DNA from: Phycisphaerae bacterium
Lineage (GTDB): Bacteria; Planctomycetota; Phycisphaerae; Sedimentisphaerales; Anaerohalosphaeraceae
Reading direction: 5' to 3'
DNA: 57,626 nt
Assembly (NCBI GenBank): GCA_012729675.1
Contig: JAAYCR010000076.1
Location: forward strand, 1-57,626
Below are positions 46,101-51,942 of this stretch, piece by piece. A program made the translations under genes and the position numbers. The notes beneath the pieces were generated by a model, which saw only the letters and a program-made list of their open reading frames with translations, was not told the origin of the DNA and did not search any database. The first letter of the stretch is position 1, and every line of letters begins with the position of its first letter.

Positions 46101-46405
46101 ATATAGTCCGGCTCGGCATACTTGACGCCAATGGTCGCCTGAAACGTACTTTGAGCCGTTTTCACTGTGGCTCCCTCAGGCAGTTTAACCACGGCCAGAC
46201 CGGGAATGAGCGGATACATCCGTTCAATCGTTCCGCCGCCGGCGGCATTCAACACCGCTTGGCGTGTCGTATCGGCTTGCGATGTAAATTCCGTCTCGGT
46301 AAATCGCACCAGCAGATAGCCTTCGCGATACTCATTCGCCTCTGCGATACCGCCAACCGCAAAAAGAAAAGATAAAAGCAGCCCCGCAAACAGTGTGTGT
46401 CTCAT
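34139..46405 (-). CDS. Giant secreted subtilisin-like protease with beta-helix cassettes and dockerin
   Basis: A 4088-residue multidomain protein. The start at 46405 has GGAGG 6 bases upstream and a signal peptide ending near residue 23; an open extension of 15 codons lacks this. Order of domains: propeptide-like segment; S8 protease (about residues 90-420) with catalytic Asp155, His211 and Ser369 (GTSMASPHVAG) and oxyanion Asn301; two modules headed PxPNPA (about 430-655); beta-helix cassette 1 (about 655-2000); InlB-like repeat; cassette 2 (about 2065-2810); InlB-like repeat; cassette 3 (about 2900-3670); dockerin (about 3675-3740); three more PxPxPA modules; Gln tail. Each cassette opens with a PYATIQ...GDTV-type header, holds GGA(I/L) and FxxN repeats, and closes with an SPS(I/V)xxG...DxGYHY end. 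Glycine-rich loops are inserted. It is most likely exported and displayed or released; the target of protease and helices is unknown. Confidence 0.9.
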   Translation of the reverse strand: MRHTLFAGLLLSFLFAVGGIAEANEYREGYLLVRFTETEFTSQADTTRQAVLNAAGGGTIERMYPLIPGLAVVKLPEGATVKTAQSTFQATIGVKYAEPDYIYQFQAVPNDPMFDEMWGLRNTGQTGGTPGADIKAVPAWDVTTGSRNVIVAVIDSGVDYSHPDLAANMWVNQAELYGLTGADDDGNGYIDDIYGYDFANQTGMIVDNDGHGTHVAGTIGAVGNNNLGVTGINWNVRMMALKIGDQNVSTAAAIEAIQYAYINGAHIANNSWGGYEYSQALFDAIEASRAAGMLFVAAAGNEALDNDLTPAYPASYNIDNILSVLATDHANQRSSFSNWGKTTVHLGAPGENILSTMPNNSYEYMSGTSMASPHVAGAAALLLSVNPELTYLDIKQILMSTADRLVSLIDLSVSEARLNLNNAIQAVGGADVLPPTPNPAQWDIVPTATGLHHIVMRSVVAEDPSGVEYYFECLEDESLSSGWQDSPLYQVFTAAEGTTYTFCVQYRDKSENQNVGLWSEDVSTTTASGVDDLPPAPNPARWAAVPRKIGANAAPGIFMEAQTHYDENSVEYRFVCIFTDDPRYSDPNDPFYAGDADELSSDWQTATSFTVGGLSPIGPQDSPRYKYDFELQVRDQSAQQNQTTDTVVESVIIGPPPRTLTVPFPYATIQSALNAAYHGDTVVVRPATYTGGGNSNLDFQGKAVTLRSENPDDPSVVAATIIDPGGSQTGGSGECRAFVFGTDPNFVEGRDTVVTGFTIQNAYAVGAPKNPPSPQSDPNGLDAFGGTVYAINGSSPTLINLIIRDSFAQGQDGRNGNAGQGGQRGADGGDGGDGIEGEYHTPIYYIHPENGITAIRGINDLIIIQARSVIENVESTLDAGTIELYDPDNNPLGYEVMFGYEDFDGSMEITLKDGPAGAVIDTITLVNLTTEPPFTEYLFTRSFVAPERPDQVGDIGGLLLDIWYPVPPEGDEPLWFTTAQKWTGGFFADQVGWADPQEIDEEAVQYSVDGQEDWVETFLEGHRYMRLSDDGGQTWQDPVRIADEAADREVLLSVESYYGLVFLQSRGAALTWTPEEVIVLTASLYQGAAVVERSVMIEQRSGVLWAPVDEELDNPIQYTLEGLDSEELTVHFVHEGVIVSETVYAAADLRSGREGDRGGDGTPGEDGERGGDGGMGLGGAMYFGENSFPLIKKVSFQNCQAIGGNAGAGGAGGRGGDGGHGGDGGDGADAVDAVEGEEEEENIPEIPGGFGGQGGRGGDGGRGGDGADGGWGGAAGGGAIFFEDNCQATLIDLSFVNCVTMPGLGNSAGSAGAGGNGGNGGPGGDGAEGQEDGLVGRAGDGGDGGDGGEGGINGYEKAERWYGALGGTFFISQGCVIEISGSSIQNSLASYLVDSFPYNGGAGGAGGNAGAGGNGQGGNGGDGGDGGDAGDGNSSGAGGADGQGGGNTDGTRQPDGGQGSNPGASRFNRSYGGAIVLNGQADLSIKNTDFLDNYAEADHGGAICAFYLGSTLTVEDCTFVNNRAGGSGGAFYVYSANTCNLVRSSFTENSVTGTGVGGAISFVTIEAGSNVIVGVDGSEEIIGSSGPLSVTDCTFTDNRSGLPSASNTQTCTGGAIDIEYLGLAVDPNTVHTILRSAFSGNQAEYGGGIAAWLSILRVEECQFSENTAEYGGAMSWWDSDVRITNSDFVGNQAVPVGTGSTNMAALGGAIYADHSGAVLTNNTFVANLAQYGGGSVYLLGPSFYVADSLGDWDVRQEFINCLFVENEAGMTGGAIKAMNGAELMLQFCTLADNLATNMYGDGGAISLGYDHFSGDGDDWNWWDSSYVLLKNSILWNNLAVFGPQVAVGDPLKVFNVPSTLELYYTNIEGHLADVFLGEPYGYPWAFNSGGVIDADPQFIQTRTVDPDDPTTRTFYLAQEAAGQYETSPSVNTGIGNASILEDLLGFAASTRTDHEPDTDTVDMGYHYNAALPVEEYTLTASVFVGNHYPFGSLNVSWQGGEFTVGQTPESVTLKQGTQVLLTAVPEANYRVRRWIGTEDDTSFELTNAVLMAASRNVQVEFELAIPKSLLVPEAYATIEEAVQAARSKDTIVLAPRFGQPYTITHPEGLNFGGKQLTLRSSDPNDSYVIANTVIDVQGTPLARKRAFTFNSGEDSKTVIEGITIRNGFWAGAVGISGVGHGYGGAILIANGSSPVIRKVVFENNAVTGGIGGDGGVGMGNGFGGAIAVVDASSPTIEYCTFCNNYATGGWGGDGGTGGNGGSGYGDGRGGAIYIEGGSTALMSDNLFEGNYVRLGFSGMGGIGDGEDIPDGTPGSLLSYGSVAGGAIYFGEGTGSLIQNVQKSVFKNNRAYLSTLEDIEQSNSDIEQEIYDFTRGGAIFADPNVVLLIENCDFTENLGGALYISAGDLTVLTVDNCLFENNATYDPALGKEGIYNLESMFGMVELRDPPAGAITIDADVTTAPMIVNSQFIGNLSEGAGGAIQTQSDLTVQNCSFTGNNAILQGGAIFAYRDIPGPNTEMLLVNLHNSEFVTNTSDELGGAIYVKNIILDLQFSQFFGNAAYSGGGLMAVESELTMAGGLFIDNEATGLAPTYQTIEDPTSGIVYSIILLGDYENYHSKLSEGFGGGINLINTKTEMIDTRILNNTANGVNSAGGGLCINGGLADIITYSLQNCLIAGNTSEGRGGGVMVMNDTQPRFDNCTIADNTAGQFGGGIYVDQSSGAHVENSIVYNNTPTNFGQKPGGSFTWDDGDVLFSDPTYVNGPLGKYYLNPSSPAVNAGNTTAAAVGLSSYTTHPSMTQIIYDTGLVDLGYHYNPDEQSTNLTLTAEARDEQGQLRGTVTVTPLPPYEGKYFFGQVVEMAVSLPTDYIVVGWSGGTVNDTSAATTNKVLMTGDKAITVLVRQRKTYFVGGSTGLPSIQDAIDAAKDGDNILVYPGSYSPPVGSGEEEPFSDDPIASLSLHGKSVRISGLNPDDEQMVSATVFSRYLFDLTDTTEETVIEGVTIQQSRVDIYRGSPIIRNVVIRDCRWVGTTESATHDCANLVVDGANGASVFGGAVTIIEGAPRFISCRFEENLVQGGDGQDGAGGCDEHPEGGDGGWPGRAYGGAVYVGFNSRPVFEHCTFTGNQAIGGNGGNGGNGTQDANGGRGGGFLFPPSIENDPELWSWWDGWEYGDIYTLYSAYFGRYDWELWSKWFGLDKWNSWQEFLTSALATTTPDIDGYEDYWKYTGLGGAVYVSYLSEARFVDCIFENNQTLGGLTGAGGTSTPLPDRQLNVPNAGGAVYAAHDSKLVFENSRFAGNLADRSTVEIPLTYEVSFGGALAYEHDSEVLFINTEFEDNLAAVGGAIFGRDSTVEIANSSILNNEAFLGAGLYLERGDALITDTVVQDNLAKQPDADVVPPDEGDGEDGEDDEDDEDDEDDDIVLPEVDPSNIGHGGGLFVDRTNLDLRHSVFITNRAAISGGGLYTAGTVQTPPSVFNTLFAGNTAGHDGGGASVNWDSRMVFSNCTFADNQATGYGTDELYTAGSGGGLYVAYNSIVDVLDSIFWSNNATQGAQITVSTGSLVAPRPSTLNIAYSNVQALGGGGIFRDQDCIVNTGDGMLGSNTALHEPRFVAPDGVEEDDVHYQYYLNTGSPSIDAGSTPASALGLTDFTTNIFGNPDRGVVDQGYHYRIAFKTDCSRADVFLSGRVDLADFAEIASRWMESECYDGDLWCTGTDLNFDGFVDIYDLLTFTPCWLEEDTESPLPNPSVWAVEPIALPDTFTEMEMEAVATHDAWWPDEYIMYYFEAVDRPDLNVGPGLGVWRFSPQLSLDGLTPGGEITFRVKARDGSGNETDWSDAIVQKAGQNTFPTPNPAEFVEDTPYVSGPYTVRMEAVPYNGPALPAGVRVEYRFLHVFPSAGAEGSGSGWQVSPIYEESGLEVDSTYVYSLRMRFYNYVDGFQISQTDEARATILMTEPDITPPDPDPAQFQADYPFQGQVNNQWFHIMVAEPATDDGGAEHENVEYKFRAYSALEGGSLVYESSWQNLANSTGTFPDGRSRVERPHEHWRYVGAPGIMLYWTVQYRDMGTPPNMTEESERTPLQQQQQ
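36141..36190. repeat. 9-base tandem repeat coding an acidic stretch
   Basis: ATCTTCATC-type units repeat about four to five times and encode a run of Asp and Glu (GEDDEDDEDD) within the third beta-helix cassette of the giant protein. The unit length is a multiple of three, so copy-number change would keep the frame. Confidence 0.75.
42050..42800. repeat. Glycine-rich coding repeats of the giant gene
   Basis: Three GCC/CCG-rich stretches (about 42050-42215, 42355-42480 and 42560-42800) encode GGxGGDGG-type sequence on the minus strand. Further short ones lie near 42880-42950, 43890-43975, 39600-39665, 39740-39785, 36955-37025 and 37110-37165. They all fall at equivalent points, between the ends of a GGA(I/M)xF helix turn and the next turn. 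Confidence 0.75.
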
Positions 46406-46464
46406 GACACCCTCCGAAAAGAAAGTTCCATTTTTCATCGTTTTTTCCATTCCGACAAGAAAAG

Positions 46465-46494
46465 GTTATAAATCAAGCACTTGCCTGCGTGCAA
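46465..46494 (-). promoter_or_regulatory. Possible promoter of the giant gene
   Basis: On the minus strand TTGCAC (46489-46494) and TATAAC (46465-46470) are 18 bases apart and lie 60 bases upstream of the start at 46405. The fit is moderate. The rest of the 440-base divergent spacer up to aroA holds a small dyad (AGCAGattcccTGCT type near 46572) and is otherwise AT-rich without a supported gene. Confidence 0.4.
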
Positions 46495-46846
46495 TCGACA
46501 CAACAGGCCCGGTCGTTCGATAATCCGTTACCTTATCGGAGAATAATACCCGTGAGTTTAGCTTCTTCTATAGCAGATTCCCTGCTAAAAGTCAACCCCA
46601 AAGAAGTTGCTTCAACGCCCCACTGACAATTCTCGTCTTTTTATCGGACCCCCTATTTGTTGTCGCGGAATCCTTTAAAACGTCCTAAAGTCAAATCCAT
46701 GACAGATTTATTATATAAGAATGATAGGCATTTTTATAAAAAAATTACTGAAAATTTTGAATTTTTCTCAATTAATTTCCCCTATTACGATAAAATGCCT
46801 TTTTTGTAGAAATTTTCCCGACTTGAAAACGACTGTCCGGAACTGT

Positions 46847-48130
46847 ATGAAGCTGTTGTCAAACAAATCGACCCTGAAAGGAGAGATTTCGATCCCTGGC
46901 TCGAAATCGCACACAATCCGCGCCGTGGCAGTGGCGGCATTGGCGGAAGGGACAAGTTGTATCCGAAATCCGCTCATCTCCAGCGACACCCTGAGTGCGG
47001 TGGACTGCTATCGATCTTTAGGGGCTGAAATCGATAAATCGAATCCTGAAATATGGGTTGTTACCGGAACTTCGGGGAAAATTCGCAACAAAAACCAGCT
47101 CATAGATGTCGGAAACTCTGGGACGACGCTGCGGATGGCCCTTGCATCGGCCGCCCTTGGCACTCCCGAAGGTTCGGTCACCTTTACCGGCGACAAGCAA
47201 ATCCAAACCCGCCTGCTTGGCGCGCTGGCCAATTCTTTAAATGACCTCGGTGCTATCGTACAGTCCGTTAAAGGTAACGGATGCGCCCCGGCGATCGTCC
47301 GGGGTCAACTCAAAGGCGGCCGTACATCTATTGAGTGCTTTACCAGTCAATATTTATCCAGTTTATTGATGGCATGCCCGCTGGCCGAGGGTGACACCGA
47401 AATTGAAGTGACCCTGCTAAACGAACCTGACTACGTCAAAATCACGATCGACTGGCTCGATAAACAACAAATTCGTTACGAAAACAACGATTTCAAGAGC
47501 CTTTTTATCCCCGGCGGCCAGCACTACACCGCATTCGATGAGGCCATTTGCGCCGATTTTTCCAGCGCGACATTTTTTCTCTGTGCCGCAGCCCTCTGCG
47601 GCCGGGACGTGCTGATTCGCGGTCTGGACTTTAATGACAGCCAGCCCGATAAGGCGGTAGCCGACTACCTTGCGGCAATGGGCGCCGACATCCGGCAGGA
47701 ACCAAATGGCATCCGCATCCGCGCTTCCGCTCTCAAAGGCGTCGAAATCGATATGAACCGCACTCCGGACGCCCTGCCCGCCATGGCGGTTACCGCCGCA
47801 TTTGCCGACGGCGTCACCCGGCTGGTCAACGTACCCCAAGCCCGCAAAAAAGAAACCGACCGCATCGCCTGCATGGCCGTCGAGATGAAAAAACTTGGCG
47901 CCGATATCGAAGAACTGCCCGACGGCCTGATCATCCGCGGCGGAAAACCCCTCACCGCCGCCGCCGTCAGAGGCCACGACGACCACCGCATCGTGATGGC
48001 GTTGGCGATGGCCGGTCTGGCGATACACGAGCCGGTCGAAATAGACACCGCCGAGGCGATGAACGTTACGTTTCCGGAATATGTAACCTTGATGAAAAAA
48101 CTCGGAGCCGATCTGAACACAACGAAATAA
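46847..48130 (+). CDS. aroA: 3-phosphoshikimate 1-carboxyvinyltransferase (EPSP synthase)
   Basis: A 427-residue enzyme of the shikimate pathway that joins phosphoenolpyruvate to shikimate 3-phosphate. Signatures: IPGSKSHTIRAVAVAALAEG at the N terminus, GNSGTTLRM near residue 90, and RKKETDRIACMAVEMKKLGADIEE near residue 340, the last with the conserved K-E-[ST]-D-R motif. The segment PGSKSHTIR has the PGSKS core, and Gly in the active-site loop reads GNSGT instead of the GNAGT common in class I enzymes. The frame is open to 46721, but homology starts at 46847. It is a single-gene unit with a terminator after it. Confidence 0.93.
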   Translation: MKLLSNKSTLKGEISIPGSKSHTIRAVAVAALAEGTSCIRNPLISSDTLSAVDCYRSLGAEIDKSNPEIWVVTGTSGKIRNKNQLIDVGNSGTTLRMALASAALGTPEGSVTFTGDKQIQTRLLGALANSLNDLGAIVQSVKGNGCAPAIVRGQLKGGRTSIECFTSQYLSSLLMACPLAEGDTEIEVTLLNEPDYVKITIDWLDKQQIRYENNDFKSLFIPGGQHYTAFDEAICADFSSATFFLCAAALCGRDVLIRGLDFNDSQPDKAVADYLAAMGADIRQEPNGIRIRASALKGVEIDMNRTPDALPAMAVTAAFADGVTRLVNVPQARKKETDRIACMAVEMKKLGADIEELPDGLIIRGGKPLTAAAVRGHDDHRIVMALAMAGLAIHEPVEIDTAEAMNVTFPEYVTLMKKLGADLNTTK

Positions 48131-48154
48131 ACCGACATATAGACATATAGTAGT

Positions 48155-48193
48155 AATCGAAACGTGTCGCGGATCGGCTGTTTCGATTTTTTT
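48155..48193 (+). terminator. Intrinsic terminator of aroA
   Basis: AATCGAAAC at 48155-48163 pairs with GTTTCGATT at 48180-48188 and is followed by five more T residues. The stem lies 25 bases after the aroA stop codon. Confidence 0.85.
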
Positions 48194-48237
48194 ATGGACA
48201 ATAAACTTACTTTAAAAAGAAAGAAAACGAAATCAAA

Positions 48238-50136
48238 ATGAATCACACGCTGGATTTTGAATCCCACTGGCGGCAATTTGAGCTACCTGAACACATCGTG
48301 CAGATACTCGACGCCTGCCCAAGCTGCCTGTTTCCCAAGAGCCGCGCCGAGATTCTTGATTTGGCGATGGGCAATTCCGATGCGCCCGTCTTTGAAGTCG
48401 CTTACGATGTCCCCGGCAAAGGCCCCGTCACAGAAGCGACCGTCACCCGCTGCACCAACGGTCTGGCTGTCAACTATATCGATCCCTATATGCGTCGGCG
48501 CGACCCGGACTGTATGGTCATCGCCGACGACAAAGAAACCGACAAGTCCCGGTTCCAGGATCGCTTCGGCACCCCCTTTTCGCCCCTCCGCGACGACACC
48601 TTCAAGTGGCTGACCGGACAAGACTTGGTCGTGACGCTCTTTACCATCGGAGCATTTGAAGCCAACACCGGTCAAGGCGCGATGCTGATCGCCCCCAAAA
48701 ACGCCGGCTTCTTCGTCGGCGGCCTGGCCGACCTGCAGGGAATGATCCCCGCCGACCAAGTCCCGGCCAACTTCCGCATCCGCAGCGTTATCTATCTGGC
48801 CCCCCCCTACCGCCACACGCATTTTGACGGCAGACAAATGGTTGTACACAACCGCCTCAAAGGGCTGCATGAAGTCTTCTCCTACAACCTCTACCCCGGC
48901 CCCAGCGCCAAAAAAGGCGTCTATGGCGTCCTGCTGTCCATCGGCGAAAAAGAAAATTGGCCGACGCTGCACGGCTCGACCGTCGAGGTCGTCACCCCCT
49001 ACGACAACATCACGACCATCATGCACGAAGGCGCCAGCGGCGGCGGCAAAAGCGAGATGCTCGAATACGTCCACCGCGAAGAAGACGGCCGCCTGCTGCT
49101 CGGCGAAAACGTCGTCACAGGCGACAAACGCTATCTGACCCTCAATCAGGCCTGCCATCTGCACCCCGTCACCGACGATATGGCGATGTGTCTGCCCAAC
49201 GACAAAGACGGCTACCTCTTCGCCAAAGACGCAGAGCAGGCGTGGTTCGTCCGCATCAACCACATCCGCAAATACGGCGTCGATCCGCACCTCGAGGCGA
49301 TCACCATCCACCCGCCCGAACCGCTCATCTTCCTGAACCTGGCCGCCGTGCCCGGCTCGACCTGCCTGATCTGGGATCACACGCAGGACAAGCCCGGCGT
49401 ACCCTGCCCCAACCCGCGCGTCATTTTGCCGCGCCGATTCGTGCCCGATGCCGTCGAAGGCCCGGTCGAGGTCATGGTCCGCAGCTTCGGCATACGCACC
49501 CCGCCCAGCACCAAAGAAAATCCCAGCTACGGCATCGTCGGCTGTCTGCACGTCCTGCCGGCCGCCCTCGGCTGGCTCTGGCGGCTGGTCGCCCCCCGCG
49601 GCCACGACAATCCGTCCATCACCGACACCAAAGGCATGACCAGCGAAGGTGTCGGTTCGTATTGGCCGTTTGCCACAGGCCGCATTGTCGATCATGCCAA
49701 CCTGCTGCTCCGCCAGATTCAGGCCACCCCCAAAGTCCGCTACGTCCTGACGCCCAATCAGCACGTCGGCGTCTGGAAGGTCAGCTTTATGCCCCAGTGG
49801 ATCAGCCGCGAATACCTGGGCCGCCGCGGGGTCGCCCGTTTTCGCTCCCAGCAGCTCCAGCCGTCACGCTGTCCGCTGCTCGGTTATGCGTTCACCTCCA
49901 TGCAGATCGAAGGAACCCCCATCCCGCTGCAATTTCTCCAGGTTGACTCACAGCCCGAAGTCGGCCCCGAAGGCTACGACGCCGGTGCGGACATCCTCCA
50001 GAAATTCTTCGAAAAGGAACTCAACAACTTCCTCCACCCCGACCTCGACTCGCTCGGCAAGAAGATCATCACCTGCTGCCTTGACAAAGGAACGGCCAAA
50101 GATTACGAAGACCTTCTCTATGACGTCTTCAAATAA
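48238..50136 (+). CDS. DUF4914-like P-loop protein, HprK/PEPCK-type Walker A
   Basis: A 632-residue soluble protein with no signal peptide. I associate it with the uncharacterised DUF4914 family from length and layout. The central P-loop, GASGGGKSEM (about residues 265-274), has the G-x-S-G-x-G-K-S-E form of HPr kinase/phosphorylase and the SGxGK of PEP carboxykinases. Later segments, such as IWDHTQDKPGVPCPNPRVILPRRFVP and SEGVGSYWPFATGRIVDHANLL, have no close named match to me but would lie in the phosphate-binding and metal-binding part of a PEPCK-like fold. A kinase or carboxykinase-like reaction is possible, but no function is established. The gene stands alone between two terminators and is oriented with aroA. 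A 493-codon minus-strand open frame over it is a shadow. Confidence 0.75.
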   Translation: MNHTLDFESHWRQFELPEHIVQILDACPSCLFPKSRAEILDLAMGNSDAPVFEVAYDVPGKGPVTEATVTRCTNGLAVNYIDPYMRRRDPDCMVIADDKETDKSRFQDRFGTPFSPLRDDTFKWLTGQDLVVTLFTIGAFEANTGQGAMLIAPKNAGFFVGGLADLQGMIPADQVPANFRIRSVIYLAPPYRHTHFDGRQMVVHNRLKGLHEVFSYNLYPGPSAKKGVYGVLLSIGEKENWPTLHGSTVEVVTPYDNITTIMHEGASGGGKSEMLEYVHREEDGRLLLGENVVTGDKRYLTLNQACHLHPVTDDMAMCLPNDKDGYLFAKDAEQAWFVRINHIRKYGVDPHLEAITIHPPEPLIFLNLAAVPGSTCLIWDHTQDKPGVPCPNPRVILPRRFVPDAVEGPVEVMVRSFGIRTPPSTKENPSYGIVGCLHVLPAALGWLWRLVAPRGHDNPSITDTKGMTSEGVGSYWPFATGRIVDHANLLLRQIQATPKVRYVLTPNQHVGVWKVSFMPQWISREYLGRRGVARFRSQQLQPSRCPLLGYAFTSMQIEGTPIPLQFLQVDSQPEVGPEGYDAGADILQKFFEKELNNFLHPDLDSLGKKIITCCLDKGTAKDYEDLLYDVFK

Positions 50137-50160
50137 CCCCCAACCCAGCCGAACACCCTC

Positions 50161-50190
50161 AAGGGCGAACCTCCGAGTTCGCCCTTTTCA
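50161..50190 (+). terminator. Intrinsic terminator after the DUF4914-like gene
   Basis: AAGGGCGAA at 50161-50169 pairs with TTCGCCCTT at 50178-50186, followed by TTCATTTTC. It lies 25 bases past the stop codon. A short AATCAATCGTCAATT stretch at 50231-50245 recalls the heptad tracts elsewhere. Confidence 0.85.
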
Positions 50191-50290
50191 TTTTCATCTT
50201 TACCCAATAAAACCGCCCCCTCCTCCCGACAATCAATCGTCAATTCCCCGAAGGGGTCAAACAGATGCGTTCACCCGATGATGACCTGGA

Positions 50291-51919
50291 TCAGGGAAGG
50301 TCAAACTCGATTTTGGCCGCACCCAAGAGCGTCCCGGTGGCGTATGCGGCGTCAACCAGAGAGATTTGATATTCCGCCAGCGCAGCGATTTCGGCACGCT
50401 GGGCCTCGGCCAGCCGCGTCTGGGCCTCCAGAACATCAGTGCTGGTCCTCATTCCGATCTCAAACTGACGCAGTTCGGCCTCGTAGAGCTGGGCCTGAAG
50501 CAGGGTGTTTTGCCGCCCAGCCAGAATGCGCTGCCAGTTGGCCTCAACGCGGTCAACAGCGCTGAGTACTTCCATCTCGATGAGAGATCGGCGGCTTTCG
50601 GCGTCGGCCAGAATCTGCGCACGTTCGTAGAAGGCGCCGAGCAGGCGATTTTTGGCCGCAACGTTGCCCAACGGGATGACCATTTGCACGCCGAGCCGAT
50701 GGTCGGCAAAGCGGTGATCGCCGAGCAGACCGAAGGAATCGCTTCGGGTCTCACCCAGCCCGCTGATGTTGTAGGTATAGTCCAGGTTAACAATCGGCAG
50801 TGCCTGATTGCGGAGGTAGTCAATGGTGCTGACCTGCCGGGCAAGCTGAAGCTCGTACTCCAGCAGTTCCATACGGTTGGCTTCAGCCAGTGAGACCAGC
50901 ACGGCCGGATCCAGTGCGTAATAGATCGGGTCCGGCTCGGTGTCGGGAATAAGACGAATCACTGAGTCTGGCAAAAAATCCTGTTGCTGGAGCACCTGCT
51001 TGAGTTCGCGCTGGCGGTTGCGCACATCGTTTTCGGCGAGGATGATCGCCTCCAACTGCGTGGCCAGTCCGGCCTCGGCGCGGAGGATTTCGATGGGGGC
51101 GTGGGTGCCCGCATTGACGAAGCGCCGTGCACGCTCCAACTGGGCCTGAGCCAGAGCGTACTGCTGCTGACGGACGGTCAGTACCTTTCGGGCGGCGTAG
51201 AGCCGCCAGTAAAACCGCTCGACCTCGGCCAGAACCCGGATGACCTCCAGTTTGGTGCGGGCGTCCACGATCTGCCGATTGTAGCGGGCAATGCGAATCG
51301 TGTGCAAGGTCGTTCGCCGGCCGGCATTGCGGAGCAGCGGATGGCTGATCGACGTGGTAAGATTACCCACATAGGACGGATTCAGCACTGAAAATTCGTT
51401 GTTGGTTTTTGTCCACAAGTCGGCCAGTGCAAACTGAAGCGTTCCCCCGGTTTGCAGCGGCATCTCGACGCCCAGATTGGTGCGGGCGGATTCTTCCTGT
51501 GAACTGGTCAGGCGTGACGGGGCCGGCGAGTCGGTTTTGGAATAATTGACATTGGCAAAGAATGCCGCTTCAAATTTGGCCTCTTCGGCCTGGACGGCAG
51601 CCTGCGAAATCTGCGGGCCGATGAGCGCGGCCTTCAGTCCGAGGTTGTTCTGCAGGGCCATCGCTCGGCACTGCTCCAGAGTCAGCGTTACCTGGCCGTC
51701 GTTGGGGTCGGCAAACAGGGGGGCCATGAGCGTCTCATCCATCGCGTCGATGTGGGTTCCGGACGTCAGCGGCAGGACGGCGATGTCGGAAAACCGCCGT
51801 CGGTCAAATCGCTGTTCATGAGGGTCTTCCAGCCCACACCCGGCCAGAATAACCGCCGCGGCCGCCGACAACACGGACACCGCCGCAACCTGTTTTAGTT
51901 TTAAGCTGTGGTTTCGCAT
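50291..51919 (-). CDS. TolC-like outer-membrane efflux lipoprotein
   Basis: A 542-residue outer-membrane factor. The lipobox ILAGC near residue 28 indicates an acylated protein, as in OprM-type members of the family. The mature part has two long helical repeats, including LEQCRAMALQNNLGLKAALIG and LAEAQRAEIAALAEYQISLVDA near the C terminus, matching the OEP domain pair. It forms the exit duct of a tripartite pump. The start at 51919 is used because the upstream in-frame TTG directly follows the AAAGG sequence. It is the last gene of the leftward adaptor-ATPase-permease-duct operon. Confidence 0.9.
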   Translation of the reverse strand: MRNHSLKLKQVAAVSVLSAAAAVILAGCGLEDPHEQRFDRRRFSDIAVLPLTSGTHIDAMDETLMAPLFADPNDGQVTLTLEQCRAMALQNNLGLKAALIGPQISQAAVQAEEAKFEAAFFANVNYSKTDSPAPSRLTSSQEESARTNLGVEMPLQTGGTLQFALADLWTKTNNEFSVLNPSYVGNLTTSISHPLLRNAGRRTTLHTIRIARYNRQIVDARTKLEVIRVLAEVERFYWRLYAARKVLTVRQQQYALAQAQLERARRFVNAGTHAPIEILRAEAGLATQLEAIILAENDVRNRQRELKQVLQQQDFLPDSVIRLIPDTEPDPIYYALDPAVLVSLAEANRMELLEYELQLARQVSTIDYLRNQALPIVNLDYTYNISGLGETRSDSFGLLGDHRFADHRLGVQMVIPLGNVAAKNRLLGAFYERAQILADAESRRSLIEMEVLSAVDRVEANWQRILAGRQNTLLQAQLYEAELRQFEIGMRTSTDVLEAQTRLAEAQRAEIAALAEYQISLVDAAYATGTLLGAAKIEFDLP

Positions 51920-51942
51920 TTTTGATTTCAACCTTTACGTTG

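Noticed and set aside
48283-49764. A 493-codon minus-strand open frame opposite the DUF4914-like gene
   Set aside because: No recognisable domains, and it is composed of Gly/Val/Asp-rich stretches typical of a shadow of a GC-rich gene with good codon bias on the plus strand.
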